Source: Serratia marcescens
GTDB lineage: Bacteria; Pseudomonadota; Gammaproteobacteria; Enterobacterales; Enterobacteriaceae
Length of the DNA: 64,000 nucleotides
Direction: 5' to 3'
Assembly (NCBI GenBank): GCA_015548865.1
Contig: JADMXW010000016.1
Span: 89,019 to 153,018, forward strand
In this document: piece after piece, positions 1 to 9,782 of the stretch
How positions within the stretch are numbered: position 1 is the first letter of the stretch
How the letters are laid out: the number at the start of each line of letters is the position of its first letter
Notes under the pieces: model-generated
What the model was told of the DNA's origin: nothing
Database searches by the model: none
The model's input: only the letters and a program-made list of their open reading frames with translations
Position numbers and translations under genes: made by a program

Positions 1-63
1 TGCGCCCTTTCGAAGCACTTTATTGGCTGTCTGATGCAGAACTGTAAAAATCAGTGTTGAGGG

Positions 64-1392
64 TTATTCCTCCATCACAGCGAAAAGCTCGAGCGTTAAA
101 TTACCACAGTGATCGGGCACTGAAATAGCACAGTGCCCGGAAGCTAGCGCATCCTGCACGGCTGAGTGCTCAAGGTCTACCGCGAAGCAAAGATTTTCCC
201 AATCGACAGGTATTGCAGCGGGAATACGGTTAACCGGTTGTAGGGGGCTGTCGTTATCAGTCAGTGTGTTTTCCCTGTGAATAGCGTGCCGGGTTCCGAC
301 ACAGCATCGCGTCAACATATGTGATTGCAACCGATGTGAAGGCCAGGAAGAGCGGGCCAGAAGATAAAACCCAGAGACAGAATCTACATCCTGTTGTTGT
401 AGTTTCCCTACCCACAGATGATCTTTTTCACGCATCAGATCAATCTCCACGGCCCGGGCTGGCAAACAGGTTTCAAGCAAAGCACTAAGCAATGCGAATA
501 ACGGAGGAAAGACTGCCTCAAGATGGTCATGATCATAATGCGGAATATCTGCTGAACTCCACTCCTGCGTATAGGGCAACAGCGGCCCAGCTAATTTAAC
601 CAGCTCGCGATAGACCAACTCTGGATGCAATGCCGTCGTCAAACTCACCGCATTCAGCACAGACTCGTAACGGTTCAAAACATTCAACATCCAAAACAGC
701 GGGATATCAGGCTGTACACGTGGTCCAGGTTGTTTATAGCGCAGAGCCAACAGGCCACGACGTTTCAGTCGTGAGCTGGACAGCAGTTTCTCTGCTTGCG
801 CCACAAGCATCGGAGCCGCTGAGAACGCCAGCAGAGGAGGAATAAAAGAAGGATCGATCTCCCAAAGCCCTTGCGCATTACGGTTCAGTCTCGCAATACG
901 ATGGGTTTTATAGCCCCTGTTTTCATCAATACTAAATCGCAGCCCGATCGTAGTGCTGGCAACCACATTCTTCTCACTCTGCACTTGAACGTCTTTTCTG
1001 CCTTGGTAAGCTATCGCCGGCGGCTCCCCCGCACGATAGTGATATTGAGCCCCATAAAGTTGGAACTCAGTTGCGGGCAATGCCAGCAGCACATCAACCT
1101 GTTGCAGTTCTTTCCCTAGTTGCTTATCCAAGTCAATTGCACAAGAAAACGCTGTCGTATCAGATGAGTCAACCCAAGTGCCATCAGGGAGGCAAACTCG
1201 CAGTTGCTTTATCGTTAATTGCTGATGCTGCATCGCTTCTTCATCAAGTCGCAGCACTTCAACGCCCCACGAGCTTGACAGTGAATAAGGCGAAGGATAT
1301 TTGCAGCTATGTCCATTCCAAACCGGGGTAAACTGAGACGGCAGTGAAGAAAGTAAAGCGCCTCTGTTCCATCGAGGTCGTGGCGTCTTCAT
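64..1392 (-). CDS. tssK: Type VI secretion system baseplate subunit TssK
   Basis: The 442-residue protein matches TssK in length and layout. TssK (also ImpJ/VasE) is the baseplate subunit that links the T6SS tail to the TssJLM membrane complex. Visible family segments: an N-terminal MKTPRPRWNRGALL start (compare MKIYRPLW in E. coli TssK), IPPLLAFSAAP, LFWMLNVLN, HPELVYRELVKLAGPLLPY, and a C-terminal LELFAV ending. An SD-like GAGGAG lies about 11 nt before the ATG. The reading frame is intact. No other T6SS gene is visible to the right (next is elaB), and only 63 nt remain to the left edge, so whether it belongs to a full cluster cannot be seen. Family call is firm; functionality is inferred. 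Confidence 0.9.
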   Translation of the reverse strand: MKTPRPRWNRGALLSSLPSQFTPVWNGHSCKYPSPYSLSSSWGVEVLRLDEEAMQHQQLTIKQLRVCLPDGTWVDSSDTTAFSCAIDLDKQLGKELQQVDVLLALPATEFQLYGAQYHYRAGEPPAIAYQGRKDVQVQSEKNVVASTTIGLRFSIDENRGYKTHRIARLNRNAQGLWEIDPSFIPPLLAFSAAPMLVAQAEKLLSSSRLKRRGLLALRYKQPGPRVQPDIPLFWMLNVLNRYESVLNAVSLTTALHPELVYRELVKLAGPLLPYTQEWSSADIPHYDHDHLEAVFPPLFALLSALLETCLPARAVEIDLMREKDHLWVGKLQQQDVDSVSGFYLLARSSWPSHRLQSHMLTRCCVGTRHAIHRENTLTDNDSPLQPVNRIPAAIPVDWENLCFAVDLEHSAVQDALASGHCAISVPDHCGNLTLELFAVMEE

Positions 1393-1760
1393 TCTGAGCG
1401 GTTCTCCTCAATGTCCTTTGTACAATATGACAAAACAGGTTTACTCAACCGAGTTCCTTTAATGTGGGTCGGTAATGAGAATATCCACAGAAATCCTGTA
1501 CAAAAAATAATGCACACATCCGTTAGTAGTGCAAATTACAGGTTCAAGTAATGACTAAGAAGGCGACACAGTAGCAGATATGCTGTCACGCAAGAAACAA
1601 ATTTAATGACAGAGTAAATAAATGAGAATCTTCGCATATCACGTAGATAATTAGCAGCGCTAAATAAGTGACACTATTATTATGTTATAAGCTGGACGTA
1701 TAATCGCAGTGATAAAATATTGTTATCAGTTGAGTAGTCATTAAAAGGAATGAAAGCATG
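1393..1760. other. Non-coding region upstream of tssK
   Basis: About 370 nt, AT-rich from roughly 1490 to 1740, with no convincing reading frame on either strand. It presumably carries the tssK promoter (tssK reads leftwards) but I could not place a clear -35/-10 pair. The right end runs into the perfect inverted repeat at 1761-1789. Confidence 0.4.
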
Positions 1761-1789
1761 GTACGGCAATAATTACATTATTGCCGTAC
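1761..1789. repeat. Perfect 13-bp inverted repeat 3' of elaB
   Basis: GTACGGCAATAAT is followed by a 3-nt centre and its exact reverse complement ATTATTGCCGTAC. The repeat begins 27 nt beyond the elaB stop. There is no U-run on either side, so it is not a classical intrinsic terminator. It could be a transcript-stabilising 3' hairpin or a protein binding site. Confidence 0.75.
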
Positions 1790-1816
1790 ACACATTGGTA
1801 TTGCTGACATTCTTCG

Positions 1817-2128
1817 TTATCTACGCGCCAGCAAAAGGCCGAGCACCAACCCAATTGATGCACCCAGCCCCACTCCGTGCCATGGTTTTTTATGAACATA
1901 ACCATCCGCACGATTCGCGACTTGTTTTGCTTTAGCATAATAACTATCGGAAATACCCAATCTCGCCTTAACTTCCAATAGGGCATTCTCCGCATTTTTC
2001 TTCAACGTAATATAGGCTTCATCGGCGCTATCACCAGAATAACGCAATATATCATCTAACGTATCTGCTAATAATTTAGCATCATCTTCAATGCGAATAT
2101 CTTCAGCAGGTTGTTTCTTCTCAGCCAT
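1817..2128 (-). CDS. elaB: ElaB/YqjD/DUF883 family inner-membrane-anchored ribosome-associated protein
   Basis: A 103-residue protein starting MAEKKQPAEDIRIEDD, chosen because GGAG lies 7 nt before this ATG; a longer upstream frame exists but has no SD. It has an amphipathic helical body, the motif ADGYVHKKPWHGVGLGA and a hydrophobic C-terminal tail ending GLLLARR, as in E. coli ElaB. Family members are stationary-phase, tail-anchored proteins reported to bind ribosomes and protect against stress. Gene position differs from E. coli, where elaB neighbours menF/elaA. A short hydrophobic tail of about 18 residues supports a single membrane anchor. Confidence 0.88.
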   Translation of the reverse strand: MAEKKQPAEDIRIEDDAKLLADTLDDILRYSGDSADEAYITLKKNAENALLEVKARLGISDSYYAKAKQVANRADGYVHKKPWHGVGLGASIGLVLGLLLARR

Positions 2129-2263
2129 TATCGACTCCATGTTATGTAACATCAGTAGATTAACTATAGACAACTTCTGCGCCGTGCAGGGCATTGATCT
2201 TCCCAGATCATTCTGAAAATAGGAAACTGGAACAGCCGTAATGCCAGCGGACACATCTACGCG

Positions 2264-2310
2264 GATAAAAAAAACCGCCGCAACCGATAATGGCTGCCGC
2301 GGCTTTTTAT
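2264..2310 (-). terminator. Intrinsic terminator of the nuo operon
   Basis: Read on the minus strand, a GC-rich imperfect hairpin (arms around 2274-2285 and 2291-2303, with three mismatches) is followed by a run of eight U residues (A tract at 2267-2274 on the plus strand). It lies about 105 nt past the nuoN stop. Confidence 0.75.
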
Positions 2311-2415
2311 CCCAATCCTATTTCACGTTGCAGGTATGCTACCTCTCCTCACTCCACCCCAGAAGATTGCTGAGGTAAGCGTCTGGGCTTCGCTGCACCG
2401 TTCAAAGCGTCTACA

Positions 2416-3873
2416 TTACATTAATGGCTGTGCCATCTGGACCAGCGAAATCAGCGGCTGGGGATAAAGCCCCAGCAGCAGTACTGCAATGGCAGAAATC
2501 AGTACTACCACGCCGCCTGCGGTCAGTGCCCAGTTGTTGGGCGTATCACGCTGACGTTCTTGCGGTGCCGTGAGATACAGGCTGACCATAACGCGCAGGT
2601 AATAGTAGAGGCCGATAGCACTCCCCACAACCACTGCGCCAGTCAGCCACCACAGTTTGGCATCAACGCCCACGGCCAGCACATAGAATTTACCGAAGAA
2701 GCCAAGCGTCATCGGGATACCGGCCAAAGAGAGCATCATCACTGTCATTACCGCTGAGAGAATCGGCTTATGCCAGAACAGCCCGCGATAAGAGAACAGC
2801 GAATCCGCATCTGGACCACGGTACGGGCTGGACATCAGGCTAACAACACCGAAGGCCCCCAGACTGCTGAACAGATAGCCCGCCAGATAGACACCCACAG
2901 TTTCTAATGCCAACTGGTGGGTTTGCACTGCAATCAGAGCGACCAGCAGGTAGCCGAGGTGAGCAATGGAAGAGTAACCGAGCAGACGCTTGATGTTGCT
3001 TTGCGCAACAGCCATCAGGTTACCAAACAGGATGGAAGCAAAAGCGATCACACCCAGTGCAGTTCTTACCGAGTCACTATCGACCATCGGCGCGTAAAGG
3101 AACAAACGCATCACTGCACCAAAAATGGCAATCTTGCTGGCTGTGGCCAGGAAAGTCGACACCGGTGCCGGCGCACCTTGATACACGTCTGGCGTCCAGA
3201 GGTGGAACGGCACCAACGAGAGTTTGAACCCTAAACCAACGATCATCATTCCCAGGCCCGCCAGCAGTAGCGGCTCGTGCAGCGTACGATCCGCTAAACG
3301 CGCACCCAGGCTGGCAAAGCTCAAGCTGCCAGATTCAGCATAGACTAACGCCATACCAAACAGCAGGAAGGAAGATGCAGCGGCAGAAAGCAGCATGTAT
3401 TTGATGCCCGCTTCCAGCGAGCGACGTTGGCGAAATGCATAGCTCACCAAACCAAATAGCGGCAACGAGATAAGCTCAATACCGATAAACAGCGACGCCA
3501 GATGGTTGGCACTTGCCAGCAAAACGCCACCCAGTGCAGCAATCGCCACCAGCAGATAGAACTCATCGCGGTTATCCGGATAGCCTTCTAGCCAAGGATA
3601 AGCAAATGTGCAGGTAGCCAGACTGGCAAGCAGCACCAGCGCGGTGTAGAACATGGAGAACCCGTCTACCCGCAGCAGGGGCGTGACATCCATCGGTCCG
3701 GCATTGCCCACCAAAACCAGCGAGAACAACGCAATGTTAAGACCGATAACCGTGACGGTCGCATTAAAGAAATGGTTGCGTCGCCACGCAATGCACAGCA
3801 TCACAACCACTGCCGTTAATCCGACGATTAACAGCGGCAGGAGCGCGATTAGGTGTTGAAGAGTTATTGTCAT
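2416..3873 (-). CDS. nuoN: NADH:ubiquinone oxidoreductase subunit N
   Basis: 485 residues, the E. coli NuoN length. It is one of three antiporter-like membrane subunits of complex I and moves protons in the membrane arm. The sequence is almost wholly hydrophobic, with about 14 predicted membrane segments and the conserved proton-channel stretch [18 protein letters not shown], including the Lys/His positions of the antiporter family. It is the last gene of the nuo operon, 6 nt after nuoM, and is followed by a terminator near 2264-2310. Confidence 0.98.
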   Translation of the reverse strand: MTITLQHLIALLPLLIVGLTAVVVMLCIAWRRNHFFNATVTVIGLNIALFSLVLVGNAGPMDVTPLLRVDGFSMFYTALVLLASLATCTFAYPWLEGYPDNRDEFYLLVAIAALGGVLLASANHLASLFIGIELISLPLFGLVSYAFRQRRSLEAGIKYMLLSAAASSFLLFGMALVYAESGSLSFASLGARLADRTLHEPLLLAGLGMMIVGLGFKLSLVPFHLWTPDVYQGAPAPVSTFLATASKIAIFGAVMRLFLYAPMVDSDSVRTALGVIAFASILFGNLMAVAQSNIKRLLGYSSIAHLGYLLVALIAVQTHQLALETVGVYLAGYLFSSLGAFGVVSLMSSPYRGPDADSLFSYRGLFWHKPILSAVMTVMMLSLAGIPMTLGFFGKFYVLAVGVDAKLWWLTGAVVVGSAIGLYYYLRVMVSLYLTAPQERQRDTPNNWALTAGGVVVLISAIAVLLLGLYPQPLISLVQMAQPLM

Positions 3874-3879
3874 GGCGAA

Positions 3880-5415
3880 TTACGGCCTTGTCGTTGAAAG
3901 TGTTGAATCAGTTACTGATGACATAAACCAATGCTGGATATTAGCCATCGCCGCATCAGACGTATTCAGAATGGTCTGCGGGAACAAGCCGAGCAGCACC
4001 AGCAATACCACCAGCAACATCACCATCGACAATTCACGGGTGGACAGTCCCGGCAGTTTCTCCTCAGATTTTGGCGCTCCGTAGTACGCACGTTGCATCA
4101 TTACCAACGAGTAGACAGATGCAAACACCAAACCAAACGTCGAAATGACGGTAATCACCGGTACGACAGGATAGCTGCCGAACAGGATCATAAATTCACC
4201 CACAAAGTTGCCGGTGCCTGGCATCCCCAACGTTGCCACCGCGAAGAAGAGCGACAACGCGGGCAAGAAACGAATACGCGCCCACAGACCGCCCATCTGG
4301 CGCAGATCGCGTGTATGCAAGCGCTCATAGAGCTGGCCACACAGAATAAACAGACCTGCTGCGGAAAGCCCGTGCGCAATCATCTGGATAACCGCTCCCT
4401 GATAGGCCAGATGGCTACCAGAGTAGATGGCAATCATCACAAAGCCCATGTGGGATACTGAAGTGTAGGCAATCAGGCGTTTGATGTCGGTCTGCATAAA
4501 CGCCATCCAAGCGCCGTAGAAGATACCGATAACGCCTAACCACATTGCGATAGGGGCAAACTCGTGGGACGCGTTGGGAAACAGTGGCAGACTGAAACGC
4601 AACAAACCGTAGGCCGCCGTTTTCAGCAAGATACCGGCAAGGTCAACAGACCCCGCCGTCGGAGCCTGACTGTGCGCATCCGGCAACCAGCCGTGCAACG
4701 GTACCACCGGCATCTTAACCGCAAAGGCGATAAAGAAGCCCAGCATCAGCATATATTCCACACCGCGCGACATGGGGGTTTTCAACAAATCGGTGTAGTT
4801 GAAAGTCCAAACCCCGGTGGCATCGTGATGCACGAACACCAGCGCCAGAATGGCGATCAGCATGATCAGACCGCTTGCCTGGGTATAGATAAAGAACTTG
4901 GTTGCGGCGGTAATACGCGTTTTCCCATCCGAACCTTTATGTCCCCACAGTGCGATGAGGAAGTACATCGGCACGAGCATCATCTCCCAGAAGAAGAAGA
5001 ACAGGAACATGTCAATCGCCAGGAACACGCCAATAACGCCGCCCAGGATCCACAGCAGGTTCAGGTGGAAGAAGCCCTGATAACGCTGGATTTCATTCCA
5101 CGAACAAAGGATTGCCAGCACCCCCAGCAGACCGGTCAGCACCACCATCAGCAGCGACAATCCATCCAGCGCCAGATGAATACCGATACCGAAACGCGGA
5201 ATCCACAGCACGTTGAATTCAGACTGCCACAACGGCACATCGGCCTGTGCAGTTAAAGAGTATCCGCCCTGCAACCAGAGCAGCAGCGACAGCACCAGCG
5301 TTAACCCCATCGATATCAGTGCGATCCAGCGCGGCACGCGGGTGCCGAAACGCTCGAGCTGCCAACACAGCAGGCCGCCGATAAAGGGGAGAAGAATTAG
5401 CCAAGGTAGTAGCAT
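3880..5415 (-). CDS. nuoM: NADH:ubiquinone oxidoreductase subunit M
   Basis: 511 residues, about the usual NuoM length. It is an antiporter-like proton-pumping subunit of the complex I membrane arm. Conserved family features are visible: FFWEMMLVPMYFLIALWG (with the essential membrane Glu), FAVKMPVVPLHGWLPDAH and IKRLIAYTSVSHMGF. About 14 membrane segments are apparent. It lies between nuoL (128-nt gap upstream) and nuoN (6-nt gap). The gap to nuoL holds no reading frame and no clear hairpin. Confidence 0.98.
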   Translation of the reverse strand: MLLPWLILLPFIGGLLCWQLERFGTRVPRWIALISMGLTLVLSLLLWLQGGYSLTAQADVPLWQSEFNVLWIPRFGIGIHLALDGLSLLMVVLTGLLGVLAILCSWNEIQRYQGFFHLNLLWILGGVIGVFLAIDMFLFFFFWEMMLVPMYFLIALWGHKGSDGKTRITAATKFFIYTQASGLIMLIAILALVFVHHDATGVWTFNYTDLLKTPMSRGVEYMLMLGFFIAFAVKMPVVPLHGWLPDAHSQAPTAGSVDLAGILLKTAAYGLLRFSLPLFPNASHEFAPIAMWLGVIGIFYGAWMAFMQTDIKRLIAYTSVSHMGFVMIAIYSGSHLAYQGAVIQMIAHGLSAAGLFILCGQLYERLHTRDLRQMGGLWARIRFLPALSLFFAVATLGMPGTGNFVGEFMILFGSYPVVPVITVISTFGLVFASVYSLVMMQRAYYGAPKSEEKLPGLSTRELSMVMLLVVLLVLLGLFPQTILNTSDAAMANIQHWFMSSVTDSTLSTTRP

Positions 5416-5543
5416 GGCGTTTTGCGTCCCTAATTTTAAGAAATCTGAAAACTTGCTGTGACGGAAGCCATTATTATCGGCCTCCCGCCCCTGCGCATCA
5501 TTACTGCGTGTTTTTCATCGCGTTTATCTCGTGGCAATCGCCA

Positions 5544-7394
5544 TCAGATAAACTGTAACAATGCCAGCACCACAACCGCCCCTACGCCCATTGACGCAAC
5601 ATACCAGCGCAATTGACCATTCTGACTGACGGCCAATCCTTTGTTGCCCCAACGCACTACCACGGCAGGCAAGCCCATCATCGCGTTCAACGGATCGCGC
5701 TGTAGCAGTTTGGCAATCGCCAGATACGGTTGTACGAAGACTTTGTCATACAGCCAGTCAAATCCCCAGGCGTGGAACCACCAGGTGGAGAAGAAACGGC
5801 CCGGCGCGCTCTGTGCAACGCTGGTCACGAACTGACGTTTACCCAACCACAGCACGGCAGCCAGCAGAATGCCTGCAATCGCCACCACACCAGACGCAAT
5901 TTCAAGCGTCAAGGTACGGTCATGGCCAAGTTCAGTTGTCTGCGGCAGCACGCCATGCAACGGCGGTACAATCAGCGCACCAACGAACGTGGAGAGCACC
6001 ATCAGCACCAGCAACGGAATGTGGTGAGACAGCCCTTTGCCCGCATGCGCTTTGGTCTTCGCTTCGCCATGGAACACGATGAAAATCATGCGGAAAGTGT
6101 ACAGCGAGGTCATAAACGCCCCGGCCAGCCCCGCCATCATGAGATCCATATGGCCGTTAGCCCAGGCACCCGCCAGAATTTCATCTTTACTGAAGAAGCC
6201 AGCGGTGACCAACGGCAGTGCCGCCAGCGCCGAGCCGCCAATCAGGAAACTGACGTACACCAACGGAATGGTTTTACGCAGCCCGCCCATCTTGAAGATA
6301 TTCTGTTCGTGATGGCAGGCGAGAATGACCGAGCCGGAGGCCAGGAACAGCAACGCTTTAAAGAAAGCGTGTGTCATCAGGTGGAAAATCGCCGCATCCC
6401 ACGCTTGAACACCCAGAGCCAGGAACATGTAACCAATCTGGCTCATCGTAGAGTAGGCCAACACGCGTTTGATATCGCTTTGCACCAGTGCGGCAAACCC
6501 CGCCAGCACCAGCGTCACTGCACCGACAATGCCTACCAGATGCAACACATCGGGTGCCATCAGGAACAAACCATGCGTACGGGCAATCAGATAAACCCCC
6601 GCCGTTACCATGGTCGCGGCGTGAATCAATGCGGAAACCGGTGTTGGACCGGCCATCGCGTCTGCAAGCCAGGTTTGCAACGGCAACTGGGCTGATTTAC
6701 CTACCGCGCCACCCAGCAACATCAATGTTGCCCAGGTAATGGCTGGAGAACCTTCCGCCAGTTTCTGCGGTGCCAGCACCATTAGTTCGCGGAAATTGAG
6801 CGTGCCCAACTCTTTAAACAGGATGAACAGCGCAAAGGCCAAAAACACGTCACCGACGCGCGTCACGACGAAGGCTTTCATCGCAGCCGCACCGTTTTTC
6901 GGGTTGGTATAGTAGAAGCCAATCAACAGGTAGCTGCACAGCCCTACCCCTTCCCAGCCGAGGTACATCAGCAGCAAGTTATCCGCCAGCACCAGAATGA
7001 CCATGCTAGCGATAAACAGGTTGGTGTAGGCAAAGAAACGGGAGTAGCCCTCTTCACCGCGCATGTACCAAGAGGCAAACAGGTGAATAAAGAAGCCGAC
7101 GCCAGTCACTACCGACAGCATGGTGAGAGACAGCCCATCCAGTGCCAGACGGAAAGCAATATCAAAGTTGCCTACTGCCATCCACGTCCACAGATGTTGA
7201 TTGAAAAACGTTACGCCGCCTTCATGGTGTTGCGCAAAGAAATCAATCGCAACCCAACAGGTGGTCAATGCGGCCAACCCGATGGAACCTACGCCCACGG
7301 TAGCAGCGGTGTTTTCTGACCAACGACCGCGCGAAAATGCCAACAGCAAAAAGCCAAGCAGCGGGAATAGTATTGTTAAGTAGAGTAAGTTCAT
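5544..7394 (-). CDS. nuoL: NADH:ubiquinone oxidoreductase subunit L
   Basis: 616 residues, matching NuoL. This is the distal antiporter-like subunit of complex I, whose long C-terminal lateral helix runs along the membrane arm. Visible motifs include [19 protein letters not shown] (key membrane Glu), [31 protein letters not shown] and a long hydrophobic C-terminal part. The start overlaps the nuoK stop by 4 nt, which indicates translational coupling. Nothing odd was seen. Confidence 0.98.
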   Translation of the reverse strand: MNLLYLTILFPLLGFLLLAFSRGRWSENTAATVGVGSIGLAALTTCWVAIDFFAQHHEGGVTFFNQHLWTWMAVGNFDIAFRLALDGLSLTMLSVVTGVGFFIHLFASWYMRGEEGYSRFFAYTNLFIASMVILVLADNLLLMYLGWEGVGLCSYLLIGFYYTNPKNGAAAMKAFVVTRVGDVFLAFALFILFKELGTLNFRELMVLAPQKLAEGSPAITWATLMLLGGAVGKSAQLPLQTWLADAMAGPTPVSALIHAATMVTAGVYLIARTHGLFLMAPDVLHLVGIVGAVTLVLAGFAALVQSDIKRVLAYSTMSQIGYMFLALGVQAWDAAIFHLMTHAFFKALLFLASGSVILACHHEQNIFKMGGLRKTIPLVYVSFLIGGSALAALPLVTAGFFSKDEILAGAWANGHMDLMMAGLAGAFMTSLYTFRMIFIVFHGEAKTKAHAGKGLSHHIPLLVLMVLSTFVGALIVPPLHGVLPQTTELGHDRTLTLEIASGVVAIAGILLAAVLWLGKRQFVTSVAQSAPGRFFSTWWFHAWGFDWLYDKVFVQPYLAIAKLLQRDPLNAMMGLPAVVVRWGNKGLAVSQNGQLRWYVASMGVGAVVVLALLQFI

Positions 7395-7693
7395 CCGCGC
7401 ATCTCACTGACAGTATCGATATTCAGGGTATGACGACGGCGATACATCTGGAGCAATAACGCCAGACCGATACTGGCTTCAGCTGCCGCCAGCGTGATCG
7501 CCAGAACATACATCACCTGCCCATCCGCATGTCCCCAATAGCTGCCAGCAACCACAAACGCCAGCGCTGCAGCATTGATCATTACTTCCAGGCTGATCAG
7601 CATAAACAAGAGGTTACGCCGAATAATCAGCCCCGTCAGCCCGAGCAGGAATAAAATGGCCGCCAAGGCCAGCCCATGTTGTAACGGGATCAT
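7391..7693 (-). CDS. nuoK: NADH:ubiquinone oxidoreductase subunit K
   Basis: 100 residues with three membrane segments, exactly the NuoK size. The conserved membrane Glu residues of the E-channel region are present ([14 protein letters not shown] and [14 protein letters not shown]). It is a homologue of the Mrp antiporter subunit MrpC. It overlaps the nuoJ stop and the nuoL start by 4 nt each, so nuoJ-K-L translation is probably coupled. Confidence 0.97.
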   Translation of the reverse strand: MIPLQHGLALAAILFLLGLTGLIIRRNLLFMLISLEVMINAAALAFVVAGSYWGHADGQVMYVLAITLAAAEASIGLALLLQMYRRRHTLNIDTVSEMRG

Positions 7694-8238
7694 GTGCGTT
7701 CCTCCGCCAGTTTCTTCTCAGCATCTTCTTTCGGCTGCTTATCGAGCATTTTGTCTTCCCGACCGACGTGAAACGCCACCACCAGCCCTGCCAACAGCAG
7801 CATGGATGCCAATTCAACCGCCAACACATACGGCCCAAACAGCGTAATACCGACCGCTTTAGCATCGATCACTGCGCCCGAAATTTCCGTGCCGCTGAGG
7901 CTGAAAATTGCCCTGACAACCACGATGAGTAGCAGCAGCGAGAGCAGCCCAGGACCAATCCAGACACTGGGTTTCAACCAGGCACTTTCCTGCTCCGTTA
8001 CGCTGTTGCCGAGGTTGAGCATCATCACCACAAACACGAACAGCACCATAATGGCACCCGCGTAAACGATGATTTCTACTGCACCAGCAAAGTACGCTCC
8101 CAGCGAGAAAAATACGCCGGAAATGGCCAGCAATGAGACGATTAAATACAACAATGCATGTACAGGGTTAGTGTGTGTAATCACACGTATGGTCGCCAGA
8201 ATGGCGATTAACCCCGATGCATAAAACGCGAATTCCAT
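7690..8238 (-). CDS. nuoJ: NADH:ubiquinone oxidoreductase subunit J
   Basis: 182 residues starting [15 protein letters not shown] frame extends 26 codons upstream, but this ATG is preceded by AAGGAG and matches the known NuoJ N terminus, so it is chosen. Five membrane segments are followed by a polar tail rich in Lys and Glu. The conserved stretch around [20 protein letters not shown] (the pi-bulge helix region of complex I) is visible. It lies 10 nt after nuoI. Confidence 0.96.
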   Translation of the reverse strand: MEFAFYASGLIAILATIRVITHTNPVHALLYLIVSLLAISGVFFSLGAYFAGAVEIIVYAGAIMVLFVFVVMMLNLGNSVTEQESAWLKPSVWIGPGLLSLLLLIVVVRAIFSLSGTEISGAVIDAKAVGITLFGPYVLAVELASMLLLAGLVVAFHVGREDKMLDKQPKEDAEKKLAEERT

Positions 8239-8248
8239 GCTCGGCTCC

Positions 8249-8791
8249 TTAAGGCAACAGGCCTTTGACATCAATGGGTTTGGCTTCGTTTTCCGCGTCG
8301 CCCTTCTCTTTCCCATCGATAGCCATGCCCGCCATCCGGTAGAAGTTGTATTCCGGGTATTTACCGGGCCCAGAGATCAACAGATCTTCTTTTTCGTACA
8401 CCAGATCCTGGCGCTTGTAATCGCCCATTTCAAAATCTGGCGTCAGCTGTATTGCTGTGGTCGGGCACGCCTCTTCACAGAACCCGCAGAAAATGCAGCG
8501 CGAGAAGTTAATACGGAAAAACTCGGGATACCAACGGCCATCCTTCATTTCCGCTTTCTGCAAGGAGATACAACCGACCGGACAGGCCACGGCGCACAGG
8601 TTACACGCCACACAACGCTCTTCGCCATCCGGATCGCGCGTCAGTACAATACGACCACGGTAACGGGGAGGTGGGTTAACCGGCTCCTCCGGATACATTT
8701 TGGTTTCACGCTTTTTAAATGCGTTGGACCCGACCATACAGATACTGCGTACCTGGGTACCGAAACCAACCACAATGTCTTTTATCTTCAT
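8249..8791 (-). CDS. nuoI: NADH:ubiquinone oxidoreductase subunit I (two 4Fe-4S clusters)
   Basis: 180 residues. It carries clusters N6a and N6b of the peripheral arm, shown by the two ferredoxin motifs [15 protein letters not shown] and [15 protein letters not shown]. It passes electrons from the NuoG side to cluster N2 in NuoB. Length and N terminus (GFGTQVRSI) match E. coli NuoI. It sits between nuoH and nuoJ as expected. Confidence 0.98.
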   Translation of the reverse strand: MKIKDIVVGFGTQVRSICMVGSNAFKKRETKMYPEEPVNPPPRYRGRIVLTRDPDGEERCVACNLCAVACPVGCISLQKAEMKDGRWYPEFFRINFSRCIFCGFCEEACPTTAIQLTPDFEMGDYKRQDLVYEKEDLLISGPGKYPEYNFYRMAGMAIDGKEKGDAENEAKPIDVKGLLP

Positions 8792-8804
8792 GGTTCAGTT
8801 CCCT

Positions 8805-9782
8805 TTAATGTGCGTTGTACAAAATCACGGCCGCCGTCGCCAGCAGGTTTAGCAGCGTTAACGGCAAGCAAACGGTCCAGCCGAAGGTCATCACCTGGTC
8901 ATAGCGCGGACGAGGCAACGAGGCACGGATCAGGATAAACATCATCATGAAGAAGCCTGTTTTCAACGCAAACCAAACGAAAGGTGGCAAGAATGGCCCG
9001 TGCCAGCCGCCGAAGAACAGCGTCACCATCAGTGCCGATACGGTCACGATGCCGATATATTCACCGACGAAGAACAGGCCGAATTTCATACCGGAATATT
9101 CGATATGGTAACCATCTGCCAGTTCCTGCTCCGCTTCCGGCTGGTCGAAAGGATGACGGTGACACACCGCCACACCTGCGATAGCAAAGGTGATAAAGCC
9201 GAAGAACTGCGGGATCACATTCCACAGATGCGCCTGAGACTCCACGATATCGCGCATATTGAAAGATCCCGCCTGAGCCACCACGCCCATCAACGATAGG
9301 CCGAGGAACACTTCATAGCTCAACGTCTGTGCTGACGCACGCACCGCCCCCAGCAAGGAGTATTTGTTACCGCTCGCCCAACCGGCGAACAACACGGCGT
9401 ATACCGCCAACCCCGCCATCATCAGGAAGAACAGCAGGCCGATATTCAAATCGGCAACGCCCCAGGTCGGGGTGACCGGTACAATAGCGAACGAGAGCAG
9501 CAGCGAGGTAAAAGCGATCACCGGTGCCAACGTAAAAATCACGCGGTCAGTAAAGCGCGGCACCCAGTCCTCTTTGAAGAACATCTTGATCATGTCAGCA
9601 ACCAGCTGCAACGATCCACCCCAGCCCACCCTGTTTGGCCCATAACGTCCCTGGAATAGCCCCAGAAGACGACGTTCGCCCATACTCATGAATGCGCCGC
9701 AGGTGACCACCACCAGCAGGATCACCACGGCTTTGCCGACGGCGATCAAGGTATCCATAACCTCCGGTGTAAACCAGCTCAT
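8805..9782 (-). CDS. nuoH: NADH:ubiquinone oxidoreductase subunit H
   Basis: 325 residues, the exact E. coli length, with about eight membrane segments. NuoH forms much of the quinone-binding chamber where peripheral and membrane arms meet. The highly conserved loop [20 protein letters not shown], with its acidic residues, is intact. The start overlaps the nuoG stop by 4 nt. Confidence 0.98.
   Translation of the reverse strand: MSWFTPEVMDTLIAVGKAVVILLVVVTCGAFMSMGERRLLGLFQGRYGPNRVGWGGSLQLVADMIKMFFKEDWVPRFTDRVIFTLAPVIAFTSLLLSFAIVPVTPTWGVADLNIGLLFFLMMAGLAVYAVLFAGWASGNKYSLLGAVRASAQTLSYEVFLGLSLMGVVAQAGSFNMRDIVESQAHLWNVIPQFFGFITFAIAGVAVCHRHPFDQPEAEQELADGYHIEYSGMKFGLFFVGEYIGIVTVSALMVTLFFGGWHGPFLPPFVWFALKTGFFMMMFILIRASLPRPRYDQVMTFGWTVCLPLTLLNLLATAAVILYNAH

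Noticed and set aside
1..60. Possible transposase fragment at the left edge
   Set aside because: Only about 14 codons in the window, too short to assign; mentioned only as a hint in the tssK finding.
4564..5256. 230-codon open frame antisense to nuoM
   Set aside because: Shadow of the hydrophobic nuoM gene, no start signal.
5730..6695. 321-codon open frame antisense to nuoL
   Set aside because: His/Gln/Arg-rich translation typical of the complement of a membrane protein gene; nuoL is certain.
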